DNA of 64,000 bases from Weissella bombi (GCF_900094835.1 NZ_FMAO01000008.1:1-64000), one strand, 5' to 3'; shown: positions 50,900 through 60,384, counted from the stretch's first letter. Numbers and translations: made by a program. Notes: generated by a model not told the origin, from the sequence alone.

Positions 50900-51544
50900 A
50901 TGTCAGGGACATTTATTACATTTGAAGGCCCTGAGGGTGCAGGAAAAACATCAGTTTTACGAGCAATTGTTGAACGGTTAGCACCTTTGTTAGATGATCA
51001 ATTAGTGTTAACTAGAGAACCAGGTGGCAAAGGTAGCCCTGTTGCAGAAGCGATTCGTGACTTAGTACTAGATCCAAACTTACCTAGTATGGATGCTTGG
51101 ACTGAAGCGTTGCTATATGCTGCATCTCGTCGTCAACATTTAGTTGATACTGTTTTGCCAGCGTTAGCAGAGGATAAAGTTGTTATTAGTGATCGCTACT
51201 TAGATAGTTCCATTGCCTATCAAGGTGGTGGCCGAAATCTAGGGGTTGATGCAATAACAACGATTAATCGATTTGCAACGAATGGTGTTATGCCAACGGC
51301 AACAGTTTATTTGGATATTCGACCAGAAGTTGGGTTACGAAGAATCCAAGAACATCGGCAGGATGAAGTTAATCGTTTAGATGTAGAGGCATTATCGTTC
51401 CACCAACGTGTAGCAGATGCTTATCACCAGTTAGCTGAACAATCACCAGAACGTTTTCTAATTATTAATGCTGAGCAAGACTTAGCAACAGTTATTTCAG
51501 ATACATGGACAGCACTGATGCCAATACTTGGTATCCAGGACTAG
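50900..51544 (+). CDS. tmk: Thymidylate kinase
   Basis: Phosphorylates dTMP to dTDP. It has 214 residues with P-loop GPEGAGKTS (10-18), DR motif in VISDRYLDSS and the arginine-rich lid after DIRPEVGLRRI. ATG 50900 is preferred to GTG 50891. It leads the cluster tmk-darA-holB-rsmI-thioesterase. Confidence 0.96.
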   Translation: MSGTFITFEGPEGAGKTSVLRAIVERLAPLLDDQLVLTREPGGKGSPVAEAIRDLVLDPNLPSMDAWTEALLYAASRRQHLVDTVLPALAEDKVVISDRYLDSSIAYQGGGRNLGVDAITTINRFATNGVMPTATVYLDIRPEVGLRRIQEHRQDEVNRLDVEALSFHQRVADAYHQLAEQSPERFLIINAEQDLATVISDTWTALMPILGIQD

Positions 51545-51558
51545 GAGGTTTTCACATT

Positions 51559-51888
51559 ATGAAAATGATTATTGCAATTGTACAAGATAAAGATGCGAAC
51601 AAATTGGGTGGTAAGTTTGTAAAGGCAAACGTACGTGCAACCCGGCTAGCAACATCTGGCGGATTTCTTCGTTCTGGAAACACAACGTTTATGATTGGTA
51701 TTGAAGATGACCGTGTTCAAGAAGTGTTAGATTTGATTGAAGATACATCACACACACGTAAGCAATTTATGACACCTGCAGTTAGCTTGGATGTCGCAAT
51801 GGAATCAACTGCTGCAACACCAATGGAAGTACAAGTTGGTGGTGCAACAGTCTTTGTTCAAGATATTGAGCAATTCCACCGCTTTTAA
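51559..51888 (+). CDS. Cyclic-di-AMP receptor (DarA/PstA/YaaQ family)
   Basis: 109-residue PII-like protein that binds c-di-AMP in Staphylococcus, Listeria and Bacillus homologues. Conserved segments: MIIAIVQDKD, LATSGGFLRSGNTTFMIGIE and the C-terminal GGATVFVQDIEQF. ATG 51559 with GGAGGTTTT upstream is chosen over an extension overlapping tmk. Its place between tmk and holB is the usual one. Confidence 0.94.
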   Translation: MKMIIAIVQDKDANKLGGKFVKANVRATRLATSGGFLRSGNTTFMIGIEDDRVQEVLDLIEDTSHTRKQFMTPAVSLDVAMESTAATPMEVQVGGATVFVQDIEQFHRF

Positions 51889-51897
51889 GAGGTGCTC

Positions 51898-52902
51898 ATG
51901 AATGCCGAAGAATTAATTGCGCATGCTAATGACTTGCAGCCACAGTTAATTGCGCAACTACAAAAGGCGTCAGCAAGCCAACAACTTGCTCACGCTTTTT
52001 TGTTTACTGGTCCGGCTGGTCGTGGACAAGCATTGGTGGCCGATTGGTTAGCAATGCGCTTAATGTGTCCGAATGTTGATGCAAATGGTCAACCTGATGG
52101 TACTTGTCATCAGTGTCAACGAATTGCAAATCATGAACACCCTGACGTAATTGAAGTAAAACCAGATGGTAAAAGTATTAAGGTTGATCAAGTGCGCTTC
52201 TTAAAAGCCGAGTTTACAAAAACTGCGGTTGAAGGGCAACAAAAGATTTTTATTATTAACGGTGCTGATACAATGACCAGTAGCGCAGCCAATGGTCTAT
52301 TGAAATTTATTGAAGAGCCTGCACCGGGGCAAACAGCGATTTTAATTGCTGAAAATAAGGCGCAATTATTACCAACCATTGTTTCACGTACGCAGGTAAT
52401 TAATTTTACCAATATTAGTCAGAAACAATTTGCAACGGCATTAAGTGACGCAGGTTATTCTGAAATTCAAATACCATTAGTGCAGTCATTAACTGATAGT
52501 GTGCAAGTAGCACAGGAATGGTTAGTTGATGATTGGTTTTCTCAGGTAAGTCAGGCTATCGTAACGTTAGCAGAGACAATGTTGAAAAATTCTAACCAAG
52601 CGTTTGCACAAGTTCAAATGACTTTCGTACCGTTAGCGGATAGTCAAGAGTCTAAACAGATGATTTTGATGATGTTTGCACAGGCTTGGCGCGATATTCT
52701 GTTAACTAAAGCAGGTGTTCAAGCCAATCATTTTGCTAAGGATTGGACACCTTTGGTACAACGTTACGATGAAGCAACGCTATTAGATGTTGCTAAAATT
52801 GTATTGGCTGCACCACAGAAGTTACAAAAGAATATTAATTTTCAAACAACGTTGGAAGCAACTATTTTAGCAAGTCAATTTAAGTTAGCAGGTTTAGCAT
52901 GA
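51898..52902 (+). CDS. holB: DNA polymerase III subunit delta prime
   Basis: Clamp-loader subunit, 334 residues. The AAA+ fold is recognisable, but the Walker A is degenerate (GPAGRGQA, Lys to Gln at about residue 44), as expected for the non-hydrolysing delta prime. Zinc-site cysteines C57, C70 and C73 are present with D67 near the second position. rsmI starts inside its stop codon; the yaaT and yabA genes usual at this point in Bacilli are missing. Confidence 0.93.
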   Translation: MNAEELIAHANDLQPQLIAQLQKASASQQLAHAFLFTGPAGRGQALVADWLAMRLMCPNVDANGQPDGTCHQCQRIANHEHPDVIEVKPDGKSIKVDQVRFLKAEFTKTAVEGQQKIFIINGADTMTSSAANGLLKFIEEPAPGQTAILIAENKAQLLPTIVSRTQVINFTNISQKQFATALSDAGYSEIQIPLVQSLTDSVQVAQEWLVDDWFSQVSQAIVTLAETMLKNSNQAFAQVQMTFVPLADSQESKQMILMMFAQAWRDILLTKAGVQANHFAKDWTPLVQRYDEATLLDVAKIVLAAPQKLQKNINFQTTLEATILASQFKLAGLA

Positions 52903-53777
52903 AACAACAAAAGAGTTTTGGTACGCAAGAAGTGGGTACCTTATATTTAGTTCCAACACCTATTGGTAATCTTGGTGATATGACCAATCGTTCGATTCAA
53001 GTAATGCAAACGGTTGATTTAATTGCAGCTGAGGATACTCGGCATACACAACAATTATTGAATCAATTTAATATTGATACGAAGCAAATTTCCTTTCACG
53101 AACACAATAAAGAAAATCGCATTCCAGAATTAGTTGCGCGTCTGCAAGCTGGTGATAGTATTGCCCAGGTTTCTGATGCGGGGATGCCATCAATTTCTGA
53201 TCCAGGTCATGAATTAGTTAAAGCAGCCATTTTGGCAGATATTCCGGTAGTTCCTATTCCGGGTGCTAGTGCAGGTATTACAGCTTTAATTGCGTCAGGA
53301 TTAGCCCCACAACCATTTATGTTTTATGGTTTTTTGCCACGTAAATCTAAAGAGCAATTACATGAATTAGAAACGTTAAAGTCACACCAAGAAACAATGA
53401 TTTTTTACGAAGCACCACATCGGTTAGCTAAAACATTAAAAGCAATTTTGACAGCATTTGGTCCTGACCGTGAAGTTGTTTTGGCTCGTGAATTGACTAA
53501 ACGTTACGAAGAATTTTTACGAGGTACGGTTGAAGAATTGGTGACTTGGGCCAGTGAAAATGAAGTGCGTGGTGAATTCGTTGTCTTGGTGGCAGGTAAT
53601 GAACATGCTGATGAGGAAAGTGATGAAGATCCATTAGCTGATTTGAATCCAGTACAAGCAGTTCAAGCGTTGGTTGATAATGGGCTTAAACCAACCGCAG
53701 CAATTAAAAAGATTGCTAAACAACGTTCATTAGATCGTCAAACGTTGTATTTACAATATCAAGGAGAGAATAAATAA
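52899..53777 (+). CDS. rsmI: 16S rRNA (cytidine1402-2'-O)-methyltransferase
   Basis: Methylates the ribose of C1402 in the decoding centre. It has 292 residues; the tetrapyrrole-methylase fold shows LVPTPIGNLGDMT at the N-terminus, SDAGMPSISDPG and PGASAGITALIASGL. The ATGA overlap with holB and TAATG overlap with the next gene imply translational coupling on both sides. Confidence 0.95.
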   Translation: MKQQKSFGTQEVGTLYLVPTPIGNLGDMTNRSIQVMQTVDLIAAEDTRHTQQLLNQFNIDTKQISFHEHNKENRIPELVARLQAGDSIAQVSDAGMPSISDPGHELVKAAILADIPVVPIPGASAGITALIASGLAPQPFMFYGFLPRKSKEQLHELETLKSHQETMIFYEAPHRLAKTLKAILTAFGPDREVVLARELTKRYEEFLRGTVEELVTWASENEVRGEFVVLVAGNEHADEESDEDPLADLNPVQAVQALVDNGLKPTAAIKKIAKQRSLDRQTLYLQYQGENK

Positions 53778-54520
53778 TGGCCGTAGAATTTCGGATGCCA
53801 CATGACGTCGTTTATTATGAATCTGATGTTACTGGTAAATTGAGTTTACCAATGTTATATAATTTGGTGATTCTTAGTTCAACGCAACAAGCAATAGATT
53901 TGGGGATAGGACCAGATTATACACATGAAAAAGGTGTGGGCTGGGTCGTATTACAACAAGTTGTTACAATCAAACGTCGTCCAAATGATGGCGAAAAAGT
54001 TATCTTATCGACAACAGCTAAGCAATTTAATCCATTCTTTGCGCGTCGTGAGTATCGTATTCTTGATGCCGATGGTAATGATTTAGTTGTTATGGATGGC
54101 TTTTTTTCAATGATTGATATGAATAAGCGTAAGTTAGCACGCATTCCTCAGGAAATGGCTGAAGCATATCAACCTGAACATGTGCGTAAGATTGAACGCT
54201 TAGCGGCAGTTGATGGTATTGATGACGATCAAACGATTGATTATAAAAAAGAATATGAAGTCCGTTTCTTAGATATTGATTCAAATCATCACGTTAACAA
54301 CTCTAAATATTCTGACTGGATGGTGGATGTCTTACCATTAGAATTTTTAACGAGTCATGAACCAACGGCTATGAATATTAAATATGAACACGAAGTTTTG
54401 CCAGGTAATCAAGTTGTGTCTGAAGTACAGGTTGTTGGCAATACAACAAAGCATCGAATTATGTTTGGAGACACTGTTTCAGCTGAAGCCACAATTGATT
54501 GGACGTTAGCAAATAATTAG
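53777..54520 (+). CDS. Acyl-ACP thioesterase (FatA/FatB type)
   Basis: 247 residues with a double hot-dog fold. It hydrolyses acyl-ACP to free fatty acid. The N-terminal half has GVGWVVLQQVVTIKRRP; the catalytic region of the second hot-dog is DIDSNHHVNNSKY (166-178), with the family's Asn/His pair. Common in Gram-positive anaerobes and lactobacilli; no fatty-acid genes are close by. It overlaps rsmI by one base. Confidence 0.9.
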   Translation: MAVEFRMPHDVVYYESDVTGKLSLPMLYNLVILSSTQQAIDLGIGPDYTHEKGVGWVVLQQVVTIKRRPNDGEKVILSTTAKQFNPFFARREYRILDADGNDLVVMDGFFSMIDMNKRKLARIPQEMAEAYQPEHVRKIERLAAVDGIDDDQTIDYKKEYEVRFLDIDSNHHVNNSKYSDWMVDVLPLEFLTSHEPTAMNIKYEHEVLPGNQVVSEVQVVGNTTKHRIMFGDTVSAEATIDWTLANN

Positions 54521-54558
54521 GCTAAACTAAAGATATTAAGACAATAAGGAGAGTGGAA

Positions 54559-55551
54559 ATGTCCGTACTAGTATTAGGGGGAGCTGGTTATATCGGTTCT
54601 CATATGGTAGCTACATTATTGGCTGCTAAGCGGGATGTTGTTGTTGTTGATAATCTATTAACAGGTCATCGTGCATCAGTGCCAGAGGGGGTACCTTTTT
54701 ACGAAGTAGATATTCGTGACAAGGCGGCATTGACTGAAGTATTTGAAAAAGAAAATATTGATCAAGTGGTTCATTTTGCGGCATCTTCAATTGTGCCAGA
54801 ATCAGTGGAACAACCACTAAAGTATTTTGATAATAACGTTTACGGTATGATTAACTTACTTGAAGTAATGTTGGACTTTGATGTTAAGCAAATTGTCTTT
54901 TCATCAACGGCTGCAACATATGGTGTGGCAAAAGAGAATCCAATTAAGGAAACAACACCACAAAATCCAATTAACCCATATGGTGAGTCAAAACTTCAAA
55001 TGGAACATATCATGAAGTGGGCTGATCAAGCTTATGGTTTGAAGTGGGTAGCATTACGTTACTTTAATGTTGCTGGTGCAAAGTCAGATGGGTCTATTGG
55101 TGAAGATCATCCAACAGAAACGCATTTGGTACCAATTATTTTGCAAACAGCTTTGGGAAAACGTGAAAAGATTATGATGTTTGGTGATGATTACAATACA
55201 CCAGACGGCTTTAACGTTCGAGACTATGTGCATGTTATGGACTTAGCTGATGCCCATGTTTTGGCGTTAGACTACCTAGCTAAGGGTAACGAGTCAAACC
55301 AATTTAATTTGGGATCAGCAAATGGTTTCTCAGTTAAGCAAATGGTTGAAGCTGCTCGTGAAGCAACGGGTAAAGAAATACCAGCTGAAGTAGGACCTCG
55401 CCGTGCTGGTGACCCTGATTCATTAGTTGCTTCTTCAGCTAAGGCTCGTGAAGTGCTTGGTTGGGAACCAAAGTATGATGATGTTAAAGAAATCATCCGT
55501 ACAGCTTGGAACTGGATGCAAAAACATCCAAATGGTTATGAAGACCGTTAA
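54559..55551 (+). CDS. galE: UDP-glucose 4-epimerase
   Basis: Interconverts UDP-glucose and UDP-galactose, for galactose use and cell-envelope sugars. It has 330 residues. NAD-binding GGAGYIGS (7-14), catalytic S116-T117 region FSSTAATYG and the Y141-x3-K145 pair in NPYGESK. SD AAGGAGAG. No other gal genes are adjacent, which favours an envelope role. Confidence 0.93.
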   Translation: MSVLVLGGAGYIGSHMVATLLAAKRDVVVVDNLLTGHRASVPEGVPFYEVDIRDKAALTEVFEKENIDQVVHFAASSIVPESVEQPLKYFDNNVYGMINLLEVMLDFDVKQIVFSSTAATYGVAKENPIKETTPQNPINPYGESKLQMEHIMKWADQAYGLKWVALRYFNVAGAKSDGSIGEDHPTETHLVPIILQTALGKREKIMMFGDDYNTPDGFNVRDYVHVMDLADAHVLALDYLAKGNESNQFNLGSANGFSVKQMVEAAREATGKEIPAEVGPRRAGDPDSLVASSAKAREVLGWEPKYDDVKEIIRTAWNWMQKHPNGYEDR

Positions 55552-55569
55552 TTAAAATGAAGTTATGTT

Positions 55570-55608
55570 AAAGACCGCTAAATTCTTTTTTGAGTTTAGC
55601 GGTCTTTC
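55570..55608 (+). terminator. Terminator after galE
   Basis: 13-bp perfect stem AAAGACCGCTAAA / TTTAGCGGTCTTT; a short T-run follows, possibly bidirectional. Confidence 0.85.
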
Positions 55609-55745
55609 ATATAATATCAATTTTGTATATACTTACGATTAGAAGGATGTTAATTCTGATAAAATGGAAATGTTAAAATTAATACCTTATTAAATGTGAC
55701 AACCGCTATCCATGTAATTAATGTGTTGTTCAACTAAAATTGCGG

Positions 55746-55751
55746 TAGAAT
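55746..55751 (+). promoter_or_regulatory. -10 element for tsaB operon
   Basis: TAGAAT 37 bp before the tsaB start; -35 matches are poor (TGTGTT at 18 bp). Confidence 0.35.
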
Positions 55752-55788
55752 GAATAATAGTATTTTACAAATAAAGGAGTTAGGTGAT

Positions 55789-56514
55789 ATGAAAACCATT
55801 GCTTTTGATACAAGCAATCAACCTTTGAGCGTGGCATTATTTGAAGATGACCAATTAATTGATCAACGTGAAACAAATGTGCAACGAAACCATTCAACAC
55901 AATTATTACCATTTATTGATGAGTTGGTGCGCCAAGCAAATTGGACACCGCAGGATTTAGATAATGTTATTGTTAGTCAAGGACCTGGTTCATACACCGG
56001 TTTACGTATTGCAGTGACAACAGCTAAAACTTTAGCGTTTACACTAGGGTTAACGTTAACGGGTATTTCAAGTTTGGCACTATTAGCTAGCAATGTTACT
56101 GATGAAAGTGCTGTAATTGTTCCGGTTATGGATGCACGTAACCAAAATATTTATGCTGCCCAATATCAATGGCAAGCAGGGCATTTAGTTGCTGTTCAGG
56201 CAGATGCACATATGAATCTTGAGACGTTGCAAGCATCGTTGGCTGATCAAAAGCAAGCGATTATATTTGTCGGTGAATGGCAACGTTTTGAAACACAATT
56301 AAAAACGGCCTTTCCTGACGCGGAGTTTGCTAGCGATAATCTACCACATGCAGCTAACAGTTTGCAATTATCTAAAGATAGTCAAGAATTAACTAATATG
56401 GCAGATATTCACCAATTTGTCCCTAATTATCATCGCCTTTCACAAGCTGAAGCTGATTGGGCCAAAGCACATCCAGAGGATCACGGTGGACACACCTATG
56501 TGGAAAAAGTTTAA
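55789..56514 (+). CDS. tsaB: tRNA t6A biosynthesis protein TsaB
   Basis: Partner and regulator of TsaD in the transfer of threonylcarbamoyl to A37 of ANN-reading tRNAs. It has 241 residues with ASKHA-fold segments TIAFDTSNQPLSVAL and QGPGSYTGLRIAV. ATG 55789 is used, with AAAGGAG upstream; a longer in-frame start has no SD. It overlaps rimI by 17 bases. Confidence 0.94.
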   Translation: MKTIAFDTSNQPLSVALFEDDQLIDQRETNVQRNHSTQLLPFIDELVRQANWTPQDLDNVIVSQGPGSYTGLRIAVTTAKTLAFTLGLTLTGISSLALLASNVTDESAVIVPVMDARNQNIYAAQYQWQAGHLVAVQADAHMNLETLQASLADQKQAIIFVGEWQRFETQLKTAFPDAEFASDNLPHAANSLQLSKDSQELTNMADIHQFVPNYHRLSQAEADWAKAHPEDHGGHTYVEKV

Positions 56515-57082
56515 TGATTGGTTCGAAAATATAAAACGTCCACTTCCAGAAAGTGCGCAACGTTTTCATCAGAAAATTGGTATTAAGAATTTCGAGTTTG
56601 ATTTAATGCCAGCACAGGAAGCTGATTTAGCCGATATAATTGCGTTACAAGAAAATGCCTATCAGGGAGAAACGCAATGGCCGTTGGAAGTATTCACAGA
56701 AGAATTACAACGAACAAATGATCGCTTATATGTAGTTCTTCGTCAACCTGAAACAGGTTCATTAGTTGCGCTTATTGGTTGTGCTTTTCGTATGGGCATC
56801 CACGAAGTACATATTACTAACATTATGGTAGCACCTCACTGGCAAAATCGAGGAATTGGTACCTTTTTGGTGATGTATATGATGACAATTGCGCAGCAAC
56901 TTGATTTTCACCGCATGTCATTAGAGGTGCGAGTATCAAATGTGTCTGCAAAGAAATTATATGAACGCTTAGGCTTCCAAGTTGTACGACGAAAGACGCA
57001 TTATTATGGTGAAGATGGTGAGGATGCATTTGATATGGCCCAGTTGTTAGGAGAGTACATTAATCATGAACTTCTTAACTAA
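56498..57082 (+). CDS. rimI: Ribosomal protein S18 alanine N-acetyltransferase (RimI)
   Basis: GNAT acetyltransferase of 194 residues. The acetyl-CoA loop is WQNRGIGTFLV, followed by LEVRVSNVSAKKLYERLGFQ. It has an N-terminal extension of about 45 residues (WFENIKRPLP...) not usual for RimI. Position between tsaB and tsaD is the standard Firmicute order. A second GNAT gene follows, so it is unclear which one modifies S18. Confidence 0.87.
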   Translation: MWKKFNDWFENIKRPLPESAQRFHQKIGIKNFEFDLMPAQEADLADIIALQENAYQGETQWPLEVFTEELQRTNDRLYVVLRQPETGSLVALIGCAFRMGIHEVHITNIMVAPHWQNRGIGTFLVMYMMTIAQQLDFHRMSLEVRVSNVSAKKLYERLGFQVVRRKTHYYGEDGEDAFDMAQLLGEYINHELLN

Positions 57083-57521
57083 ACATTCGTTGACTGCCCG
57101 ACAATTATTTCAAGTAGCTGATGATGCGTATCCAGTGGGTTCACCATGGCAATTAAAAACATTTGAGGCCGAATTAGCAAATGACTATACTCATTATTTG
57201 GGGATGGTTAATGATCAAGGAGACTTAATCGGATTTGTTGGTGGTACCTATTTAGATGATGTTTTAGATATTAGTAACGTTGCCATTATACAGGCATATC
57301 AAGGAAATCATCTTGGTGAGGTGTTATTGAGAACTTGGTTCAATAACTTTGCAGAAAAAACAACAGTGTTATTGGAAGTTCGTGTTGGTAATAAAGGCGC
57401 CCAACGCTTGTATCAGCGTTTGGGTTTTGAGACATATCGACAACGAAAAGCATATTATAACCATCCTGTTGAAGATGCAGCACTGATGATGTTGCAATTA
57501 CCGATAAAATCAAAGGAGTAA
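57066..57521 (+). CDS. Second RimI-like GNAT acetyltransferase
   Basis: 151 residues. It has the RimI-like ending VLLEVRVGNKGAQRLYQRLGFETY and a catalytic-region segment DISNVAIIQAYQGNHLGEVLL, where the acetyl-CoA loop (usually QxxGxG/A) is altered to QGNHLGE. It overlaps the first rimI by 17 bases and precedes tsaD. Length is closer to canonical RimI than its neighbour's. Confidence 0.85.
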   Translation: MNFLTKHSLTARQLFQVADDAYPVGSPWQLKTFEAELANDYTHYLGMVNDQGDLIGFVGGTYLDDVLDISNVAIIQAYQGNHLGEVLLRTWFNNFAEKTTVLLEVRVGNKGAQRLYQRLGFETYRQRKAYYNHPVEDAALMMLQLPIKSKE

Positions 57522-57524
57522 GGT

Positions 57525-58550
57525 ATGACAGAAACACGTTATATCATGGCATTTGAATCAAGTGCTGATGAAACGAGTGTCGCCATTGTTAAAAATGGTG
57601 TTGAAATTATTAGTTTGGAAACGGCAACCCAAATTAAAAGTCACCAACGTTTTGGTGGTATTGTGCCAGAAGTAGCAAGTCGTCACCATATTGAGCAAGT
57701 AACTATTTTGGCTGATGCTGCTTTATCAGATGCACATCTAACTTATGAAGATTTGACAGCAATTGGTGTCACGCAAGGACCTGGTTTGGTGGGCGCCTTA
57801 TTGATTGGTGTTACAGCAGCTAAAACAATAGCTTGGGCACATAACTTACCACTAGTGCCAGTATTACATATGGCTGGTCATATTAGTGCCGCTAATTTTG
57901 TTGCGCCTATCCAATATCCAGCGTTAGCATTAATGGTATCAGGTGGACATACTGAATTAGTTTTGATGCCTAAAGAATATGAATATGTCGTTATTGGTGA
58001 TACACGTGATGATGCGGCCGGTGAAAGTTATGATAAAGTTGGTCGTACAATGGGCTTGCAGTATCCTGCAGGAAAAACTTTAGATGAAATGGCTCACAGA
58101 GGAACAGCAACTTATGATCTACCGCGTGCTCTTATGAATGATGATGCTTATGACTTTTCATTTTCTGGTTTGAAAAGTGCAGTCATTAATTTGATGCATA
58201 ATGCTGATCAACGTGGCGAAACGGTTGACCATGATAATTTAGCTGCCTCGTTCCAAGATGCGGTGGTTGAGGTATTAGTTACTAAAACTGCTCGCGCTTT
58301 GGATAATTACCCAGTAAAATCATTTATTGTAGCTGGGGGAGTAGCTGCTAATCGCGGCTTGCGTGATGCATTAACACAAATGCTTGCAAAACGTCCCCAA
58401 ATTAATTTCTTGCCAGTTCCAATTAAGTTGGCAGGTGATAATGCTGCTATGATTGGTGCAGCTGTTGATATTGCTTATCGACATGGTAAGCGTGGAGATT
58501 GGACATTAAATGCTAATCCAGCTTTAGAATTTGATTATCAAGATATGTAA
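57525..58550 (+). CDS. tsaD: tRNA N6-adenosine threonylcarbamoyltransferase TsaD
   Basis: Transfers the threonylcarbamoyl group made by Sua5 to A37 of tRNA. It has 341 residues; the metal ligands H115 and H119 lie in [10 protein letters not shown], with the ATP-site segments MVSGGHTEL and [13 protein letters not shown]. It is the last gene of tsaB-rimI-rimI-like-tsaD. SD AAAGGAG. Confidence 0.96.
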   Translation: MTETRYIMAFESSADETSVAIVKNGVEIISLETATQIKSHQRFGGIVPEVASRHHIEQVTILADAALSDAHLTYEDLTAIGVTQGPGLVGALLIGVTAAKTIAWAHNLPLVPVLHMAGHISAANFVAPIQYPALALMVSGGHTELVLMPKEYEYVVIGDTRDDAAGESYDKVGRTMGLQYPAGKTLDEMAHRGTATYDLPRALMNDDAYDFSFSGLKSAVINLMHNADQRGETVDHDNLAASFQDAVVEVLVTKTARALDNYPVKSFIVAGGVAANRGLRDALTQMLAKRPQINFLPVPIKLAGDNAAMIGAAVDIAYRHGKRGDWTLNANPALEFDYQDM

Positions 58551-58553
58551 ATA

Positions 58554-58591
58554 AAAAGACGTTCATTTCAATAAAATGAACGTCTTTTTAT
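58554..58591. terminator. Two-way terminator between tsaD and the prenyl synthase gene
   Basis: 16-bp perfect stem AAAAAGACGTTCATTT / AAATGAACGTCTTTTT with A- and T-runs on both strands. Confidence 0.94.
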
Positions 58592-58629
58592 GTATTCTAA
58601 ATGACTTTCCTACTATATTATGGTGTTAA

Positions 58630-59619
58630 TTAATTAGCACGTTCTAGTAGCGCTTCACTGATGGCTACTAAAGTATCTTTAGCTTCACCCTCAGGTAGCT
58701 TGTCTAATTGTTCTAATGCATTGTTTGTATATTCGCTAGCTAAAGCAATGGCATCATCGACAGCACCACTAGCTACAACCATATCACGTAAAGCAAGTGA
58801 CTCTTCGTTGGTAATTTGTTCTCTCTTCTTTAATAATGCTTGAATGTCATTATTATTTTGCATAGCAATAATTAGAGGAGCTGAGTAAACACCTTCGCGT
58901 ACATCTTGGAGGGTAGGCTTACCTAGATCACGATCAGTTGATTGATAATCTAATATATCGTCTAATATTTGAAATGCCATCCCAACATTATAAGCAAAGT
59001 CAGAAACTAAGTTCATAAATGATTCAGGTGCTTTACCATTAGCCGCACCTAGTTGGGCTGATAATACAAATAAGGCAGCAGTTTTACCAGCGATTTGTTC
59101 TTTGTAACTTGCCAAAGTCATATGACGATCGTAATGGTTTGTGCGTTGTGTTAGTTCACCAGTTAGAATAGCTTCCAATAATGAAGTTGCTTGACGAACA
59201 AGTGTCATATCATTTGTATGGTAGGCAAGTGTTTTAAATGTTGCAGCGAATAAATAATCCCCAGCGTAGGCAGCAACGTCCTTGCCAAAACGTGATTGAA
59301 TACTTGGTGCATGACGTCGTTCAGGTGAATCATCGATGATGTCATCATGTACGAGCGTTGCAGTATGTAACATTTCAACTGCGGCAGCGATATGCTTTAA
59401 GTCAGAATTATCGTGTGGATAAAACTCACCAATTATCAGTGCAAAAGCAGGGCGTAACATTTTGCCACCAGCACGGAACATATCCAACAATGCTTTTTCG
59501 ACTTCTTTGTCGTTTGCTTGTAATGAATCTTGAATAATCAATAACACATCTTGGAGTTCCTTTTTAACTGATGGAAAGTTCTCCCACATTGGGTGGATTT
59601 GCGTAAGTGTTTGTTTCAT
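58630..59619 (-). CDS. Polyprenyl diphosphate synthase (trans, long chain)
   Basis: Elongates allylic diphosphates with isopentenyl diphosphate. It has 329 residues. First aspartate-rich motif DDIIDD (92-97), preceded by the GGKMLRP substrate motif (51-57), and second motif QILDDILDYQ near 218. Length and the large residues before the first motif fit a hexa/hepta/octaprenyl synthase. The menaquinone or other acceptor cannot be told. SD AGAGGA. Confidence 0.9.
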   Translation of the reverse strand: MKQTLTQIHPMWENFPSVKKELQDVLLIIQDSLQANDKEVEKALLDMFRAGGKMLRPAFALIIGEFYPHDNSDLKHIAAAVEMLHTATLVHDDIIDDSPERRHAPSIQSRFGKDVAAYAGDYLFAATFKTLAYHTNDMTLVRQATSLLEAILTGELTQRTNHYDRHMTLASYKEQIAGKTAALFVLSAQLGAANGKAPESFMNLVSDFAYNVGMAFQILDDILDYQSTDRDLGKPTLQDVREGVYSAPLIIAMQNNNDIQALLKKREQITNEESLALRDMVVASGAVDDAIALASEYTNNALEQLDKLPEGEAKDTLVAISEALLERAN

Positions 59620-59852
59620 TAATTTGGCATTCCTCTACTATATAGTAAAACTTAAATTGACATAATGTCTTTTAAACTAATTTCTATTATATATGAAAAA
59701 GATGGAATGCACAGGCAAAATTTGAAAAATAAGGAATTTCAAAAAAATAAGAGTTTATAATGGCAATTAATTTTGAAATTGTGTATTATAAAGAACGTTG
59801 CGATGTAACAAAATTATGTTAAAAAATAATTTTGAAAAAGCAAACAAAACAC

Positions 59853-59881
59853 TTGATTATCCAGTATAACTGCTGTATTAT
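59853..59881 (+). promoter_or_regulatory. Promoter of the S10 operon
   Basis: -35 TTGATT (59853-59858), 17-bp spacer, -10 TATTAT (59876-59881). The start near 59888 lies just before the first leader hairpin. The stretch 59640-59850 upstream is AT-rich with no gene. Confidence 0.6.
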
Positions 59882-59892
59882 ATTCAAGTACG

Positions 59893-60031
59893 CTAATCGA
59901 GGGATGTTTTAATATCCTTGTGTATTAGTGTGTATTGACGAGCAATGATGCGGGAGGTTGCGACACACCCGGCAGCATTGCCACGGGACCCATTGCCATG
60001 GAGCCTCGTGGGGTGTGTCGGTAGTTTCCGC
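59893..60031 (+). ncRNA. Structured leader of the S10 ribosomal protein operon
   Basis: Hairpin one pairs CTAAT (59893-59897) with ATTAG (59924-59928) over an inner stem. Structure two is large and GC-rich: GCGGGA/TTCCGC at the base, a perfect 10-bp stem CGACACACCC (59961-59970) with GGGTGTGTCG (60011-60020), then two branches, GGCA-GCAT-TGCC (59971-59982) and CACG/CGTG enclosing CCAT-TGCC-ATGG (59990-60001). No terminator follows. A ribosomal-protein-binding autoregulatory leader, as L4 uses in E. coli, is inferred. Confidence 0.65.
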
Positions 60032-60075
60032 GGAGTTAGTTTCATATTCCAATATGGACGAAGGGAGAATTTATC

Positions 60076-60384
60076 ATGGCAAACAAGAAGATTCGTATCC
60101 GCCTAAAGGCATACGAGCACAAGATTTTGGATTCATCAGCTGAAAAGATTGTTGAAACTGCAAAGCGTACAGGTGCTGAAATTTCAGGTCCTATTCCATT
60201 GCCAACAGAACGTACTTTGTACACGGTTTTGAGTTCACCTCACAAGCACAAGGATGCACGTGAGCAATTCGAATTACGTACACACAAGCGTTTGATCGAC
60301 ATCATGAACCCAACTGCTAAGACAGTCGATGCATTGTCAAAGTTGGAGTTGCCAAGTGGTGTTGATATCGAAATTAAGTTGTAA
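60076..60384 (+). CDS. rpsJ: 30S ribosomal protein S10
   Basis: 102 residues; S10 signature [20 protein letters not shown]. Also the NusE partner in antitermination. First gene of the S10 operon, SD AAGGGAG. The 92-bp gap to rplC contains a small CTAAAAATTTTAG palindrome. Confidence 0.98.
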   Translation: MANKKIRIRLKAYEHKILDSSAEKIVETAKRTGAEISGPIPLPTERTLYTVLSSPHKHKDAREQFELRTHKRLIDIMNPTAKTVDALSKLELPSGVDIEIKL

